A stretch of DNA of 64,000 nucleotides from Symbiodinium microadriaticum (lineage: Eukaryota; Sar; Dinophyceae; Suessiales; Symbiodiniaceae), in contig LSRX01000008.1 of the NCBI GenBank assembly GCA_001939145.1, positions 2,036,799 to 2,100,798 of the forward strand, written 5' to 3'. The notes beneath the pieces are model-generated. The model saw nothing but the letters and a program-made list of their open reading frames with translations. It had not been told where the DNA came from and ran no database searches. Position 1 is the stretch's first letter; the number at the start of each line of letters is the position of its first letter. Shown here piece by piece: positions 31,901 through 43,081 of the stretch. Position numbers and translations under genes: made by a program.

Positions 31901-34900
31901 CTCAGCCGTTCCCAGCGCTCCGTGCTGAAGGATCTTCGGAGCCATGAGCAGTTCATTGGAGTCGAGGAGGGTTTAGAGTTGAGAGTTTAGGGTTTAAGGG
32001 TTTAGGGTTATTCTGCAGGGTTTCATCGCGTACGGGTACGTAGGAGACCCCTACTGTACCCTTAGGGGTCAGTTGGTCCTTACAGAAGATCATGAACCTC
32101 TGGGTCCTTGAAAGCAGATCTATGAAGGCCCTCCTAACAGCCTAAACAAGGTAAGCGAGGTCCTAAATACGGGCGGAGTGAGTTCAGTAATAGCTTAGCA
32201 AGCGCTTAGTCACTAGATGAAAGCCCCAAAAACAGACGTACGATTTACCGACAAAGGTGTGTGTTTTGTTTGGCCGAAGTCCTATCAAGTATCCCCTGGC
32301 TCTAAACTCTAAACCCTGCAACTCCTGAAGCCCCAAAACCCAACCGCGAGGAGAAGCTTAAAGGTGGAGGAGAATCACAACAGTACTTCCCCCTATGGGT
32401 CCATGTGCCTATTTGGTATATACGCTGGTCCCAAAATTACTGGCAGGGACTGCGTCTAAGCCTATCGACCTTCTGAAACCCTCTACAAGCTCGGATACAG
32501 AGCCATGAGACTCTTTACAAACCTTGTTATCTAAACCTTGACGGGAACCTTTAAAGGGAATCCCAAATGTGGACCCTCAGGAGTCTCAAAAGACACAAGC
32601 ATTCCCGGCTCCCCTGAGCCCAGCCGCAAAGCTCTATTTGAAGCTTAAGGTTCAGGGTAAAGGGTCGAAACCCAGCCCCCCCCTGAAACCCTAAGCCCTA
32701 ACTGAACCCTAAACCCTAAACTCAGGCTCCCTAAAGCCCGCAAATCCCCAAGCCTTCCGTCCCAAACCCCAAACCTTCGACCCCACCACCATGTTTAGGG
32801 TTCAGGGCTGCAAAACTATAGGAGGCCCATATGGGGGCTTCCGAAATTAGGGGACGCTAATATAGTACCTTGAATAGTAGGATCCTTCGTATAAAGGACC
32901 CCAAAAGAAGGTACCCCTAATTTTCGGAAAGTCCCATATCAAGACCCTCCAAGCCAGTCAAAAGGACGCGCCCCCGTACTCAAATCTTGAACTTCTGAAC
33001 CATGAACTTAACAATCAACCAGAAATCCAGTCAGGCAAACCGATAGGTTCTAGACTCCTTCTTCAAAGATATTCTAAACAATACTTTTGGCTTAAAGAGA
33101 CTATATTGTCAAAGGAATCAAATCCCTTCTGCACGACAATCTGTTAAACCCTGAAGCCACATGCCTATAGAGCCCACCTGCCAACCACCTATGGCCCTTG
33201 GATAACCCTCACAGACCCCCTAAGAAAATCCTGCGAAACCTTCATAAGACCCCTGCCTATAAAGCCCTCACGCGATGCCCGAAGTTCTAAAGCGTATAGT
33301 TTCCCGAAGCCCTAAAACCCTGCAACGCTCGAACTCAAGGCTGCTAGAGCTAAGCCTCAACCCTCAAACCAAACGCCTAGAACGTGAAGTCCTACAGCGC
33401 TCAACCCTGAACCTGAAATCCTAATGACCAAGCTACCCCTTAAAGGAACCCTGAAAGGAACCCCTAAAGGAACCCCTCAAAGGAGCCCTAAAAAGGTACA
33501 GTAACCCTTAAAAGCCCCGAGATATTTGCAGCTCAGAAGCTGGATATTCCAGCAATGGTGCCTCCGCAGTAGCCGCCGCCCGTGTTGTTCGTCCTGTGGG
33601 GGGCAATTAGGGAATCCTTTAGCAGTTCCTTCCTGGGGTTCCTTCCTAGGGGTTCCTTTCAGGGGCCCTTTCAGGGATCCTCAAAGGCGGAGGTTTAGTT
33701 AGGGCTGTGGGATAAGAGGAGTCGGGCTCGATACTTAAGGGTCTAGGGATCAGGCGAGTAGGGCTGATGGACCTGGGGGTTTCTAGGGGTTTTAAGAAAT
33801 CTAAAAAGGGTTCCTTTGAGAGCTCTTTTTGGAGGGTAGAGTCTGGGGTGTCGGGTTGAGGTTTGGGTTAAGGGTCTGGCCCAGTAACCTAGATTTAATG
33901 AGCTCTTTATGATTAAGGTCTTTTACAAGGTTTGTGTGAGCTCATATAGAGCCGGGCTTACTGTAAAGGGTTTGGGTTGTAGCATAGAGGCCTGAATGAT
34001 TCGTGGTAGAGCATTTTAGTGATTATATGCGTTGCGCTTGCTACACTTCATCACAGAATGGTCATTGTTCTTACTGCATACGACATGTGTTGCCACCGTT
34101 CTAGGCAGAATCTGCACTCATGCAGCTTATTAAAAACAAGGGCTGCTTGGCCCGATCAACACCCACGTAACGCCGTGCACAAAAACAAGGGCTGCTTGGC
34201 CCGATCAACACCCACGTAACGCCGTGCACACACCACTCAATTCCTTCAGGACGACATGAACTCCAAAAGGGTTTAGGGTTCATGTACTATATAGGGATTC
34301 ATAGTGTAAAAGGTATAGGGTCCCCAAGGTCATGGTCTACACATTATATATCATACATGCGGCAGTGGGCTTAGGAAGCCGAGTCGGCTAGACACGACCA
34401 GGTAGAATCATTTCGGGCTGCAGGGCTGTCTCCGAGGGTTTCCAGTCCAGCGAACAGAGATCTTTGTCTTGCCATAATACAGCCCAGAGTGGATGATACT
34501 GAGATCACATGCGGTTTGCAGGGGAATTGGTTAAGCTTGAAACGTGCGTCTAGAACCTGTAAGAAAGCATCACGCGCCCCCAAAACCCACGACAAAATCC
34601 TGCAAACCCATACGGTTCAAACGGTACAAGCATTCAGTCCGTAGTAGAGTCGCAAAGGCTTGAGGGTGAGACTTTCGAGGCCCCTCGGTGTTTCATGTGA
34701 TGTTGTAGCCCTCAAGAACGGGTAGGCACAACAAACGACTGCACAGATGAGTAGACTGAAGGGGGGGCTGATATAGGACAGAGCCCAATATCAACTCCAC
34801 AGCCCTCAAAGATAGGAATTGCGGCTGGTTGATTGAGAAGCCGTGTGCAATCGGTAGCGGTCCAGTCAGCCGGCTTGCTACAGTAGGTGTAGTCTTCCGC

Positions 34901-36093
34901 CTGCCCATGAAGCAGTTGCAGCACAGGACCCTCGAGCATAAAGTACATACTGAATGTCTGTAAGACAAACTACATCAGATGGTGAAATCAAACTGCCCTA
35001 AACCCTATAAATCCCAAACCCTAAACCCTAAACCCCAAAGCCTAAAACCCTAAACCCCAAAGCCTAAACCCTAAATCCCAAACCCTAAATCCCAAACCCT
35101 AAACCCCAACGCCTAAAACCCTAAACCATGGTGCCATGGAGCATAGGCATAGGAAGATGAAAGGAGCTGCTCTAGGGCTTCGGAAGGGCGAGAGTAGGGT
35201 TTGGGGTTTTGGGTCCGGGTTCAGGGCTTAGAGTTTAGGGTTTATAGGGCTTAGGGTTTAGGGTTTAGGGCTTAGAGTTTAGGGTTTAGGGCTTAGAGTT
35301 TAGGGTTTAGGGCTTTGAGTTACAGTTGACAATACTGCCTTGTTTGCTAAGCCACTTTCACAGGAGCCCTTCTAGAAATCCTTAGATTTGAGGACACCGC
35401 ATGGGCACCAACAGGGAAGAACACATACCCGAGTCAGCAAGAGTCAACCACAAACTCCAATGGCATTGGTGGTGCCAGGCTCGTGGCTTCTTCGTGCCTA
35501 AGAAGTCCTAAACGAGCGGAGATGTCTCTGCATTTTCAATCAATAATCAATCCTTGAGGGTTTTGCGGATTTAGAATATCATGACGCCCAAAAAAGGCTA
35601 AAGACTGCAGGCAAGACAAAACCGTCCAAATCACTCACAGCTCTGAGCCACTTTTAATCCTCAAGCGCCTGGGCGCCGGAGCGTGCAAAGCGGTCCTGTC
35701 GGGACGGTTTCAATCTTGGGGGGTGAAGGTTTTATGGCTTCGGGAGCAGGGCTTTCATAATTAAAGATTAAGGGCTTAGGGACTAGTGTGTAACTATCTC
35801 AGTCCACCAAAAAACACGCTCTCACGGCTCTTCATGCCAATAACAGGAGGAGCAACAACAGCAGAAGCAACATCAACAACTCCAACAACGACTACAGCAA
35901 CAACAGAAACAGCAGGAGAACACAATCATCACAACCAAAACCAAAACCACAACGGCTGCTGTTACGGCTACGGCTACGGCTACGGCTACTGCTGCCGCTG
36001 CTACTGGTACTACGACTACGACTACCTCTACTCACTGCTACTACCACCACTAGTAGTGCCAGTAGTCGTAGCAGCAGAAGCAGTAATAGTAGC

Positions 36094-36128
<35 letters not shown>

Positions 36129-36515
36129 CAGGTGTAGGTAGTTGGTAGTTGGTAGTTGGTAGTTGGTACTTGGTAGTGGGTAGTGGGTAGTAGGTAGCAG
36201 GAAGTTGGTAGTGGGTAGTGGGTAGTAGCTAGTAGCTAGTAGGTAGTAGGTAGTTGGTAGTGGGTAGTGGGTAGTGGGTAGTGGGTAGTAGGTAGTAGGT
36301 AGTTGGTAGTAGGTAGTGGGTAGTGGGTAGTGGGTAGTAGGTAGTAGGTAGTACATAGTAGGTAGTAGGTAGCCTGTAACATGCACTCTTCATGTTGACA
36401 TCTGGTATCGTCTTAATGCTGATTTTCGCCGCAGCTCCAGAACGATGAAGTACATCGACTTCCCGGCCAGAGTGAAAGGCTCTGCGCCTTGGCAGCTTGT
36501 GGCTTCTTCCGAGAC
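28915..36515 (-). CDS. Alpha-amylase family (GH13) protein, N-terminal half, seven to nine exons
   Basis: Seven exons join without a stop over 163 codons: 36515-36435, 35695-35667, 33593-33541, 31533-31442, 30847-30778, 30148-30084 and 29554-29456. In order they give GKSMYFIVLEDRFARSG, TNNTGGGYCGGTIAGIS, KLDYIQGMGFDCIWITP, GYMGYAAR, INLFKINPHFGTKEDL, LHDRGMCLVLDIVLNHM and SSIVPFDKPEYYH. These are the GH13 landmarks up to region I (DxxxNH). Such enzymes hydrolyse alpha-glucan; location is unknown because no signal peptide exon was found. Several donors are GC (GGC|GCTTG, A|GCTTCT, AGG|GCGGC, A|GCTCCG), and the junction after 36435 is not canonical. Exons 29202-29123 and 28983-28915 (EYLLNGPPPAFDGSTDS, good splice sites) may continue the gene. 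The catalytic regions II and III were not found; a C-terminal third lies at 956-2135. Confidence 0.88.
32805..32945. repeat. Hairpin element in an amylase intron
   Basis: GGCCCATATGGGGGCTTCCGA and CGGAAAGTCCCATATC, with inner arms AATTAGGGGACGC / GTACCCCTAATTTTC. Single copy in the window. Confidence 0.6.
34132..34229. repeat. Perfect 49-bp tandem duplication
   Basis: Two identical 49-bp units (34132-34180 and 34181-34229) starting AAAAACAAGGGCTGCTTGG. They sit in the amylase intron and produce a repeated open frame that is not a gene. Confidence 0.95.
34247..34335. mobile_element. Family 1 TIR element, diverged
   Basis: CAGGACGACATGAAC...TATATAGGGATTCATAGT...GTCCCCAAGG aligns with family 1 along its length; the ends are eroded. 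It lies within the large amylase intron between 33593 and 35667. Confidence 0.65.
34712..34948 (-). other. Open stretch in an amylase intron
   Basis: The minus strand reads VLQLLHGQAEDYTYCSKPAD and IPIFEGCGVDIGLCPIS without heptamers. It is not part of any GH13 landmark and the neighbouring amylase exons join without it. A nested exon, an alternative exon or chance are all possible. Confidence 0.3.
36083..36375. repeat. (GTA)n microsatellite and GGTAGT-type minisatellite
   Basis: A (GTA)n tract is followed by about 250 bp of units such as GGTAGTTGGTAGT and GGGTAGT. The two long open frames across it are translations of simple repeat. Confidence 0.95.
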
Positions 36516-37111
36516 CTAAACCCTAAACCCAACATCAACAACACTAACAATACGTATAATACTTGTTGTCAGCGGTTCAGCAATCTGGTAGCAGATGTAG
36601 GAAACTATAGGACTCTGAATCAGTAGCTTGGGTCTCAGTCTTAGGGACTAGAGCTTTGTCGGCGTTGTTTAGGGCCTAGGGTTGAGGGTGTAATTGGTCT
36701 GATAACGGGAGGGAGCAGTGTGATCACATGAGCAGGTATCAATGTGAACATCAAGAGGAGGGTATCAATGTCTGAAAGCATACATATATTAAAAGGGGGA
36801 CTGTAGTCAAACTGAAAAGTGGTCAGAATGAGGACAACACACAGACTCACGAGAATAATGAGTATCATGACTGCCGTTGAAATCGGCAAGCAAATTCGAA
36901 ATGTCCGAAAAGCAGCTAAAAGTCTCAACGAGACACTGCCAGCCCTCAGCCCTAAAATCCTGAACCCTAAGCAGCCCTCAGCCCTACACCCTGCACCCAA
37001 CAGAAAGAAGACTGAAGGAATTACCTGGACAGTGCAAAAACCCAACACACCCAGAATCGCCCTCAAGGAACATCAGCTCTGATCCCCAAGTGTGCCTAAA
37101 TAGGGCATAGC

Positions 37112-37215
37112 CCAAAGGGTCCAAAGTACCTATAGAATAGAATGTAGGGTTTCTATATCAGGCATTGCGATTATGATTTGGGAAAGTATGCCCCATAACA
37201 GTACCTAGGACCCTT
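37112..37215. mobile_element. Family 12 TIR element
   Basis: GCCCAAAGGGTCCAAAGTACC and GTACCTAGGACCCTTTGGGC are inverted ends; ATAG lies on both sides. Confidence 0.8.
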
Positions 37216-37547
37216 TGGGCATAGGGACTGGGGATTCGACGTCGGGGATTTTGAGGTTTGGGGTTCCGGGTGTTTGGGTTCAGACTATATAAGAGCTTTG
37301 GGGGCTTGGGCGTGAAAACTTTAGGGTTGGGGTTTAGGGTTTAGGGTTTTGGGTTTAGGTTTTAAATTGGGTTTAGGGTTCATGCAACCTCCCAATCTAA
37401 AGCCCGCACACACTAAAGCCTACATGAGCCTCTGAGGAGTATTCGTAAATCCCATCCTCTTCAACCCGATCAAAAGAAATGCAAAATGCTCGGTGGACTA
37501 CCTCATTACCACTCTGACCATTATGTCTGTATAAACCTGTAAGACCC

Positions 37548-37655
37548 AGAGAGCCCAATACCCCTGGATTTAGGAATATACCTTCAATTATAAGAGGGTC
37601 AGATTCTAAAATTTAAGCTATACTCCATATCGAGAGGGTATTGTGCTCTCTGGTC
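37548..37655. mobile_element. Family 10 TIR element
   Basis: CCAGAGAGCCCAATACCCC and GAGGGTATTGTGCTCTCTGG enclose an AT-rich body. Confidence 0.8.
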
Positions 37656-38108
37656 ATACCTACGCACTCCCCAAACCCTAAACCGTAAACCCTAAACCCT
37701 AAACCCTAAATCCTAAACCCTAAACCCAATGCAGTTCCAGCGGCTGCCGTTGAAAGGGGCTCGGAAGGCTTGCCTTCAACTGCTCACTGCCCTAACCCGC
37801 TCAGGCTTCCTTTAGGGGTGTAGGGGTTTAGGGTTTAGGGTTTAGGGGGTTCCTTTTTTGAAGGGAATCATTTAAGGGGTTCATCTAGACGATCCAAAAG
37901 ATAAAACGCTCAATTACCAGGACTCTCCCTGTACCCTCAAATAGGGGTGCGTACACCATATATACATATAGATGTGTGTATACCTATATATTTATGCATG
38001 TTTCCTACTAGTAGGTACTTAGGGCATAATCCCGGACAGCTGGAGGGGTGAAGGTATATACGGGTTAAGGTAGAGCCGTGGAGGGGTGCTTCTTTGGAGC
38101 TCTTTATG

Positions 38109-38191
38109 TAAACCCTAACCCTCCAGGCGCCTACTATATGGGGCCCTACAGGCTCTAGTACCCTATATAGTAGGTACCTGGGGGCTTAGGG
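38109..38191. mobile_element. Family 9 palindromic element
   Basis: ACCCTCCAGGCGCCTACTAT to ATAGTAGGTACCTGGGGGC. Confidence 0.85.
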
Positions 38192-38532
38192 AAATTCCCT
38201 GGGCACAAACTTTAGAATAAGAGTTCCTGAGGAGAAAACTCAGAGTATGACTTATGTACGGCATATGGGCGCAATCTTGCCGTGGCCCTTCCGAAGCCTC
38301 AGATGTGCCCCAAACCCTAGAACAGCCCAAGCGCTTCAGGGTTGAGGGTTCAGGGGCCATCTTATCGAGCTTGCGCGAAACAGTGTGCCTGAGTCGGGAG
38401 ACAATTCTTCACTTCACCCTACACTCCGAAACCCGAAACCCTAAAACTCTAAAGTCTATTCCGTCGGGCCGTAGGAAGTTCCCCGTTCCGCTGCAAAGGC
38501 CCTTCAGACTGCATCACGGCGAATTTTAGGAC

Positions 38533-40059
38533 CTTCTCTGGCTGCGGTGAAGGTTTCGGCTTTGGGGGCTTCGGATTGCAAAAGCTTCAATGCCCCGGCC
38601 AAGAGAGCCAGCGAGTCATGAAGGAGAAGCCGGCAGGGAATAGCTTGCACCCATAAGCCCCAAAGTAGTTCCTTTTTATTTTTTATGGTGTATATTTAGA
38701 ACCCTATAAGCCTATAAGCCTATAAGGTAATCCCAGAAAGGAACTACTTAGGGGCCTATGGGTAGTTGCCGAGGTCAGGAAGACTTCGGCGTCCATCGGG
38801 TGAAGCCTCGGGTTGGGAGACCTGCCGAGCTAGGAGTTACGGCTCAGCTGCAACCCGAACGCTTGAAATTCGCCAGCCCTGAACCCTAAACCCTAAACCC
38901 TAAGCCTAAACCCTAAACGCTAGCCACAAAACCGCAACATGGCGGCCTGAACAGACCGAAAAGGGCTTTGGAGTATAAAAAGAGAAACACCCAAAACCAC
39001 GTAAAATTCTTTGTCAACCTTTCCAAAACCATTACAAAACCCTGCAAAGCCCTCACAAAACCGTTGCAACACCGTATACAACACTTATGGATAGAGAACC
39101 CTTATAAACCTGCATAAAACCTTTCCAGAACCCTTTCATAAAACATCTCAAGAGCCCGAATCAAGACCTCGGGAGCGTCAGCAGCGAGGTGTCATCGAAC
39201 TTTGTCGAGGAAACGAGGCGGGTCACGCCGTGCAAAAGAAGTAACCTGAATGCTTTGCAGGGCCAAGGAGTGGACCAGGACCCCTAAGGGCCCCATTGAT
39301 GGAGCCCTTTGTGGTTCTGAATAGTGGGTATTCATGGTATTTTCGAGGGTAGTTGGGGGGGTCTTGGGGGTGTAGGTTTTAGGGTTTAGGCTTTCATGGT
39401 TTAAGGGTTTAGGGCTTTCGGGTTTCAGGGTTTAGGGTTTAGGGTGCACCTAGGTTCAAGGTTGAGGGCTCACAATGTCGGGCTTAGCAATGTCTGGGCC
39501 TGGGTTTAGAATGGGGCTGAGGGTTCAGGGTTAAGGGTCTAGGGTTGAAGGTCTAATGTTTGTTTTTTTGCATGCTGGGCTTAGGGTCGTAGGGCTTAGG
39601 GCTCATGACGGCTTGGTTGATGAGCTTACCAGTTTCGCGACTTGAGATGCGGTAAGGTTCAATTCTTCCGTGTGGGGCAGAGTCAAGCTATACATCCGAA
39701 CAGACCAACGTAAGCTTGTTGAAAAACAATAGCCGATTTAGGGCTTGGGATTAAGGGTTCAGGGCTCCGTATGAGCATGGCTTCCTTCGGATTCTATTAC
39801 TCGATTCATCGGCCGACCGGCCTTTCGTATGCGCTTTGGTTTCACGAATTTCTCGGGCTCATACCCCTAAACCCTAAACCCTGAACCCTAAACCCTAAAC
39901 CCATAACCCTAAACCCTAAACCGAAATTTTTGCACCCTGGAGTAGCCATTGTCCTGCTCGGCACACAGGATGTCCTTTAAGACAGCTTCACGAACCATCT
40001 TGTCATATCTTGTCCCGTGGCATCCCGTAGTCAGACTCCATGTAGGCATCACGCAGGAT
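38533..40059 (-). CDS. Unassigned gene with helical-repeat character
   Basis: Candidate exons in order: 40059-39936, 39857 to about 39770, 39687-39630, 39245-39201, 38821-38770 and 38643-38533. The first two join as DILCAEQDNGYSR-PEKFVKPKRIRKAGR, with an AT-hook-like RKAGRPMNR. Exons three and four join as ELNLTASQVAKL-VTSFARRDPPRFLDK, which has the look of the helical repeats of FASTK/RAP or octotricopeptide proteins in alveolates. The last two join across a family 3 element to LLLHDSLALLAGALKLLQ. All may be one gene, or the first two may belong to another. Exon one holds a 10-bp duplication that breaks its frame (see findings), so part of the locus may be a pseudogene. Confidence 0.45.
38644..38769 (-). 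mobile_element. Family 3 TIR element acting as a GC-AG intron
   Basis: Terminal repeats CACCCATAAGCCCCAAAG / CTTAGGGGCCTATGGGTAG. On the minus strand the intron reads CTCG|GCAACTACCC ... GGGTGCAAG|CTATT, with GCAA at both ends. Removing it joins RRSLPDL to AIPCRLLLHDSLALLAG in frame. Confidence 0.65.
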
Positions 40060-41754
40060 CTAGACATTCATGGCTAGATCTCTGCAACCTTCAGATATCA
40101 GTGCTATCAGATATCAGCATCAAACAGTCCATTTCAGAGTCAGGGATCATTTAAGATCCAAAGGTGCATCGAACTAGAATGCCCATGGTGCGCAGCAACA
40201 AACCTTAGCCAGAAGTCGATCGTCTTAGAAAGCCCGGGAAGGGTCGAATATGGTGATTGAAATCTTCAAAACAACTAGTTATGCAGCCGTTAATGATCGC
40301 CAATATCGGAAGCTGAGATCAATCTATCAAGTCTCCATAGAAGTATCGGTAATAAGAAGCTACTATAACATATCATAACAGTATGTATATGGCTCAGAAA
40401 TTATGGACTTTCTCCTTACAGTGGTGTCTATTTTAATTATCTATGTGTCAGATGATGTGGGAACAGGTTCGAAAACATTCAGTTTGCAGGTAAGCAGGGC
40501 TGATACCCCGAACCAGAACTGCAGAAACAGAATAGATCTATGAGCCCCAACCCTGGAACCCTAAGCGGAAACCAGAGATCCCACGTTCAAACTCCACAAA
40601 AACCCGAACAAACCTAACAAAACCCTCTAGGACTCTGGTTGCTCTAGTACCCCAAAGCCCGAACCCCAGAGCCAACAGCCCCTCAACCACAAAAACACCG
40701 CAGAGTGAAGCCGCGGTACAAGGGCAAGAGCATGGCTCACAGCTCAACACAACCCGGAAAACGCCGGTTTGGGCTCCAAGCTGCCGGCCGAAGAAGGCAA
40801 AGCACACATGCACATACACACCCACACACACAGTCGGCTCATAGCTTACTCCTATTTCTGCTACCACTAGTATGAATACTACGACTAGTACTGCTGCTGC
40901 TTCTGCTGCTGCTACTACCACTACTACGACAACAACGACGACGACGACTACTACTACTACTGCCAAGCGCTACAAGTTGTAGTGTTGGCACCAGGAGCAG
41001 TAAAACCAGAAGTCTTCCACAGTTACCCTAAGGATGAGTGGGTATGCGGATTTAGGGTGCTAGCGTTGCCGGTTTGAATTGTGGGAGTATATGACAATCG
41101 GGCACTTGACTTGAACCCTTCGCATTATCACCAGCACCACGGCGATGTCACGACGACGAGTATTGCGCCTACAATTGCCACGATTATGACCGTGACCGAA
41201 TCACTACTACTTCTGAGACGGCTGTGACGAAAACTCGCCACTGCTGACTGATAGAAACACTACGGTTAATTCTGTTGATCTGACCACCGCTCCCCCAGAA
41301 CGTGGCTCTCCTCAGCCTAAAAAGACTGAGCTAGACTAGACTCCAGTACCCCTTGAGAACACCTATCTGTCCAGTATCCTAGGGAAAACCTAAAGGTGAA
41401 CCTTCTGGATTACCTAAGGCATATATCCCTTAGCCCTAAACCCTAACACCCTATACCCTGTAGTGCCCCAAAACGGGTCGAAGGATAGCTACTCTACGAC
41501 GAAGAGTATCCCTTGGGAAGAGACCCCTCAAAAACAAAACCCCATCCCCCACACTTTAAGGGACACTGAGAGCTCCCAAGCCAAACCCAAACCGAAACGG
41601 TTTAGGGTTTGGTTTAGGGCTTTGGGTTAAGGGATGGGAACCCTAGACACTAGACCAATGACACCCTGAGGCACTAAAGCACTTACCCGACCCCCCCCCC
41701 CCCCCAAAAAAAAAAAAAAAACACTAAACCCAGCCTAGGCCCAAGCCGAAACCC

Positions 41755-41836
41755 TTACCCTCAAAGGACTCATATCTCAAGGCCTTCGGGCCCAAAGACC
41801 CTGTTATTTGCAGGCTTTGGGCTATTTTGATGCTAA
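41755..41836 (-). repeat. Dispersed repeat 'GCATCAAAATAGCCC', inverted copy
   Basis: CTTACCCTCAAAGGACTCAT ... GGCTTTGGGCTATTTTGATGC is the reverse complement of the copy at 43191. The plus-strand open frame at 41808-42002 is built from it and is not called a gene. Confidence 0.7.
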
Positions 41837-41969
41837 GGGAAAGCCCCACACGAAACCTAAAGCATGGCATGTTGGAGTCTGTGTGATTGACATGGGGACA
41901 TCAGGAGACCGGAGACGACAGCCACCGCTCAAAGTCCCTCAAAGCCCCGTAGAACCCTACACCCTAAAC

Positions 41970-42053
41970 CTATCCCTAACCCTCCAGGTGCCTACAAAAT
42001 AGGGCCCTAAGGGCTCTAGTACCCTAGATAGTAGGTACCTGGGGGGTTAGGGT
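41970..42053. mobile_element. Family 9 palindromic element
   Basis: CTAACCCTCCAGGTGCCTAC to GTAGGTACCTGGGGGGTTAG. Confidence 0.85.
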
Positions 42054-42607
42054 ATGGGTTTAGGGTTTAGGGTTTAGGCTTTCTAGGCTGTAGGGTTAGA
42101 GTAGACCCTAACGCTAGACATCCTCAGACCTAAACCCTACCTGGACCCAAAAGAGCCTAGCTTTTCAGAATTATGACTTCCTGAAAAAAAGTCCTGAAAA
42201 CAAGGCAACTTCTGCAGGGTCCAGGTAGCTCCTAACAACCTAGACCCTGAAACCCTGAACCCCCGAAGCCTACTCCCTGAAACCCTTAAACCCAAAGATG
42301 CAAACACTAACTTACCCTAAAACGGGAAACATAAACCCATAGCAACCCTAAAGATCCCTTGTGAAGGAGCCCTAAAGCCCTAAGCCCTAAACCCTAAACC
42401 CTAGAAGCCCTAAAAGCCCTAAACCCTAAAAGCCCTAAAGCCCCTAAACGATGGAACCCTTTTAAGGAACCCTGTAAAACCCTATAAGATGTTATAAAAC
42501 CATATAAAACCCTATAAAATGCCATAAAACCCTAAAACCCTAAAGCCACAAAAAAACTAAACCCTAAAAACCCTGAACCCTAAACCCTAAACCTTAAACG
42601 CCCCAAC

Positions 42608-42662
42608 GACGAAGCGTATGGGCCGGCCTCATCCTCGCCGAGCGCCGTTGCGTGCTCCCGGG
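42608..42662 (-). CDS. Candidate exon, unassigned
   Basis: A GC-rich 55-nt island between CCTAAG|CCCGGG and TCGTC|GTTGGG reads REHATALGEDEAGPYASS, with heptamers on both sides. No family was recognised; the small size makes this a weak call. Confidence 0.4.
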
Positions 42663-42975
42663 CTTAGGGCTACTATGGGTTAAGTAGGGGTTTAGGGTTT
42701 AGGGCTTTAGGGTTTTAGGGTTTTTGGCTTTAGGGTTTTAGGGTTTTAGGGTTTAGGGCTTTAGGGTTTTAGGGTTTGGTTAGGGTTTTAGGGTTTAGGG
42801 TTTACCCTAAACCCTAAACACTTACGGGTCTTTGGGGGTTTTTTGGCTTTAGGAATTTCAATATTTGTGGTGCAACTAAGGCTCCAGGGCTGAGATCGCT
42901 AGGTGTGCTAGGGTTCAGGGATTTAGGGCTCAGGGGCTTGGGTGGAAACCGGGAAAGCCAGAGCCGAGCTACTAG

Positions 42976-43081
42976 AATGCAGGGGCCCTCATAAGCAGAA
43001 CAGGGTTTTGGGGTGTATTATACTATAACTCTAGTAAGGAACCCCCCAAAATCGTATTGGCAATTATTTAAAGCCCCTATA
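42976..43081. mobile_element. Family 8 element
   Basis: AATGCAGGGGCCCTCATAAG to GGCAATTATTTAAAGCCCCT. Confidence 0.75.

Larger units (their letters stand above)
36516..38532. other. Upstream of the amylase N-half; no firm gene
   Basis: A minus-strand frame at 36641-37066 has a hydrophobic run (VMILIILVSLCVVLILTTF) but spans heptamers and lacks splice support. Plus-strand stretches with exon-like reading are about 37735-37810 (FQRLPLKGARKACLQLL, stop after GFL) and about 38352-38420 (GHLIELARNSVPESG). Elements of families 9, 10 and 12 are present. Confidence 0.4.
40060..42607. other. No firm gene; simple repeats
   Basis: A trinucleotide tract (40850-40965), and an island at 40690-40800 open in all three plus frames and one minus frame. 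There is a degenerate trinucleotide region at 41100-41230, a poly-C/poly-A run at 41691-41721, and the family 9 and GCATCAAAATAGCCC repeats. A minus-strand frame near 40185-40235 (FWLRFVAAHHGHSSS) is a weak exon candidate. Confidence 0.4.

Noticed and set aside
35786-36386. Long open frames on both strands (Thr/Tyr/Leu-rich)
   Set aside because: Translations of trinucleotide and GGTAGT-type simple repeats.
36641-37066. Signal peptide or membrane exon upstream of the amylase
   Set aside because: There is a hydrophobic run, but the frame passes through heptamer sequence and no splice site links it to the exon at 36515.
40538-40966. 142-codon minus-strand frame starting with a valine run
   Set aside because: It starts in a trinucleotide repeat. 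Its second half is open in all plus frames as well, so coding cannot be assigned.
41808-42002. 64-codon plus-strand frame
   Set aside because: It begins inside the dispersed GCATCAAAATAGCCC repeat and ends in a family 9 element.
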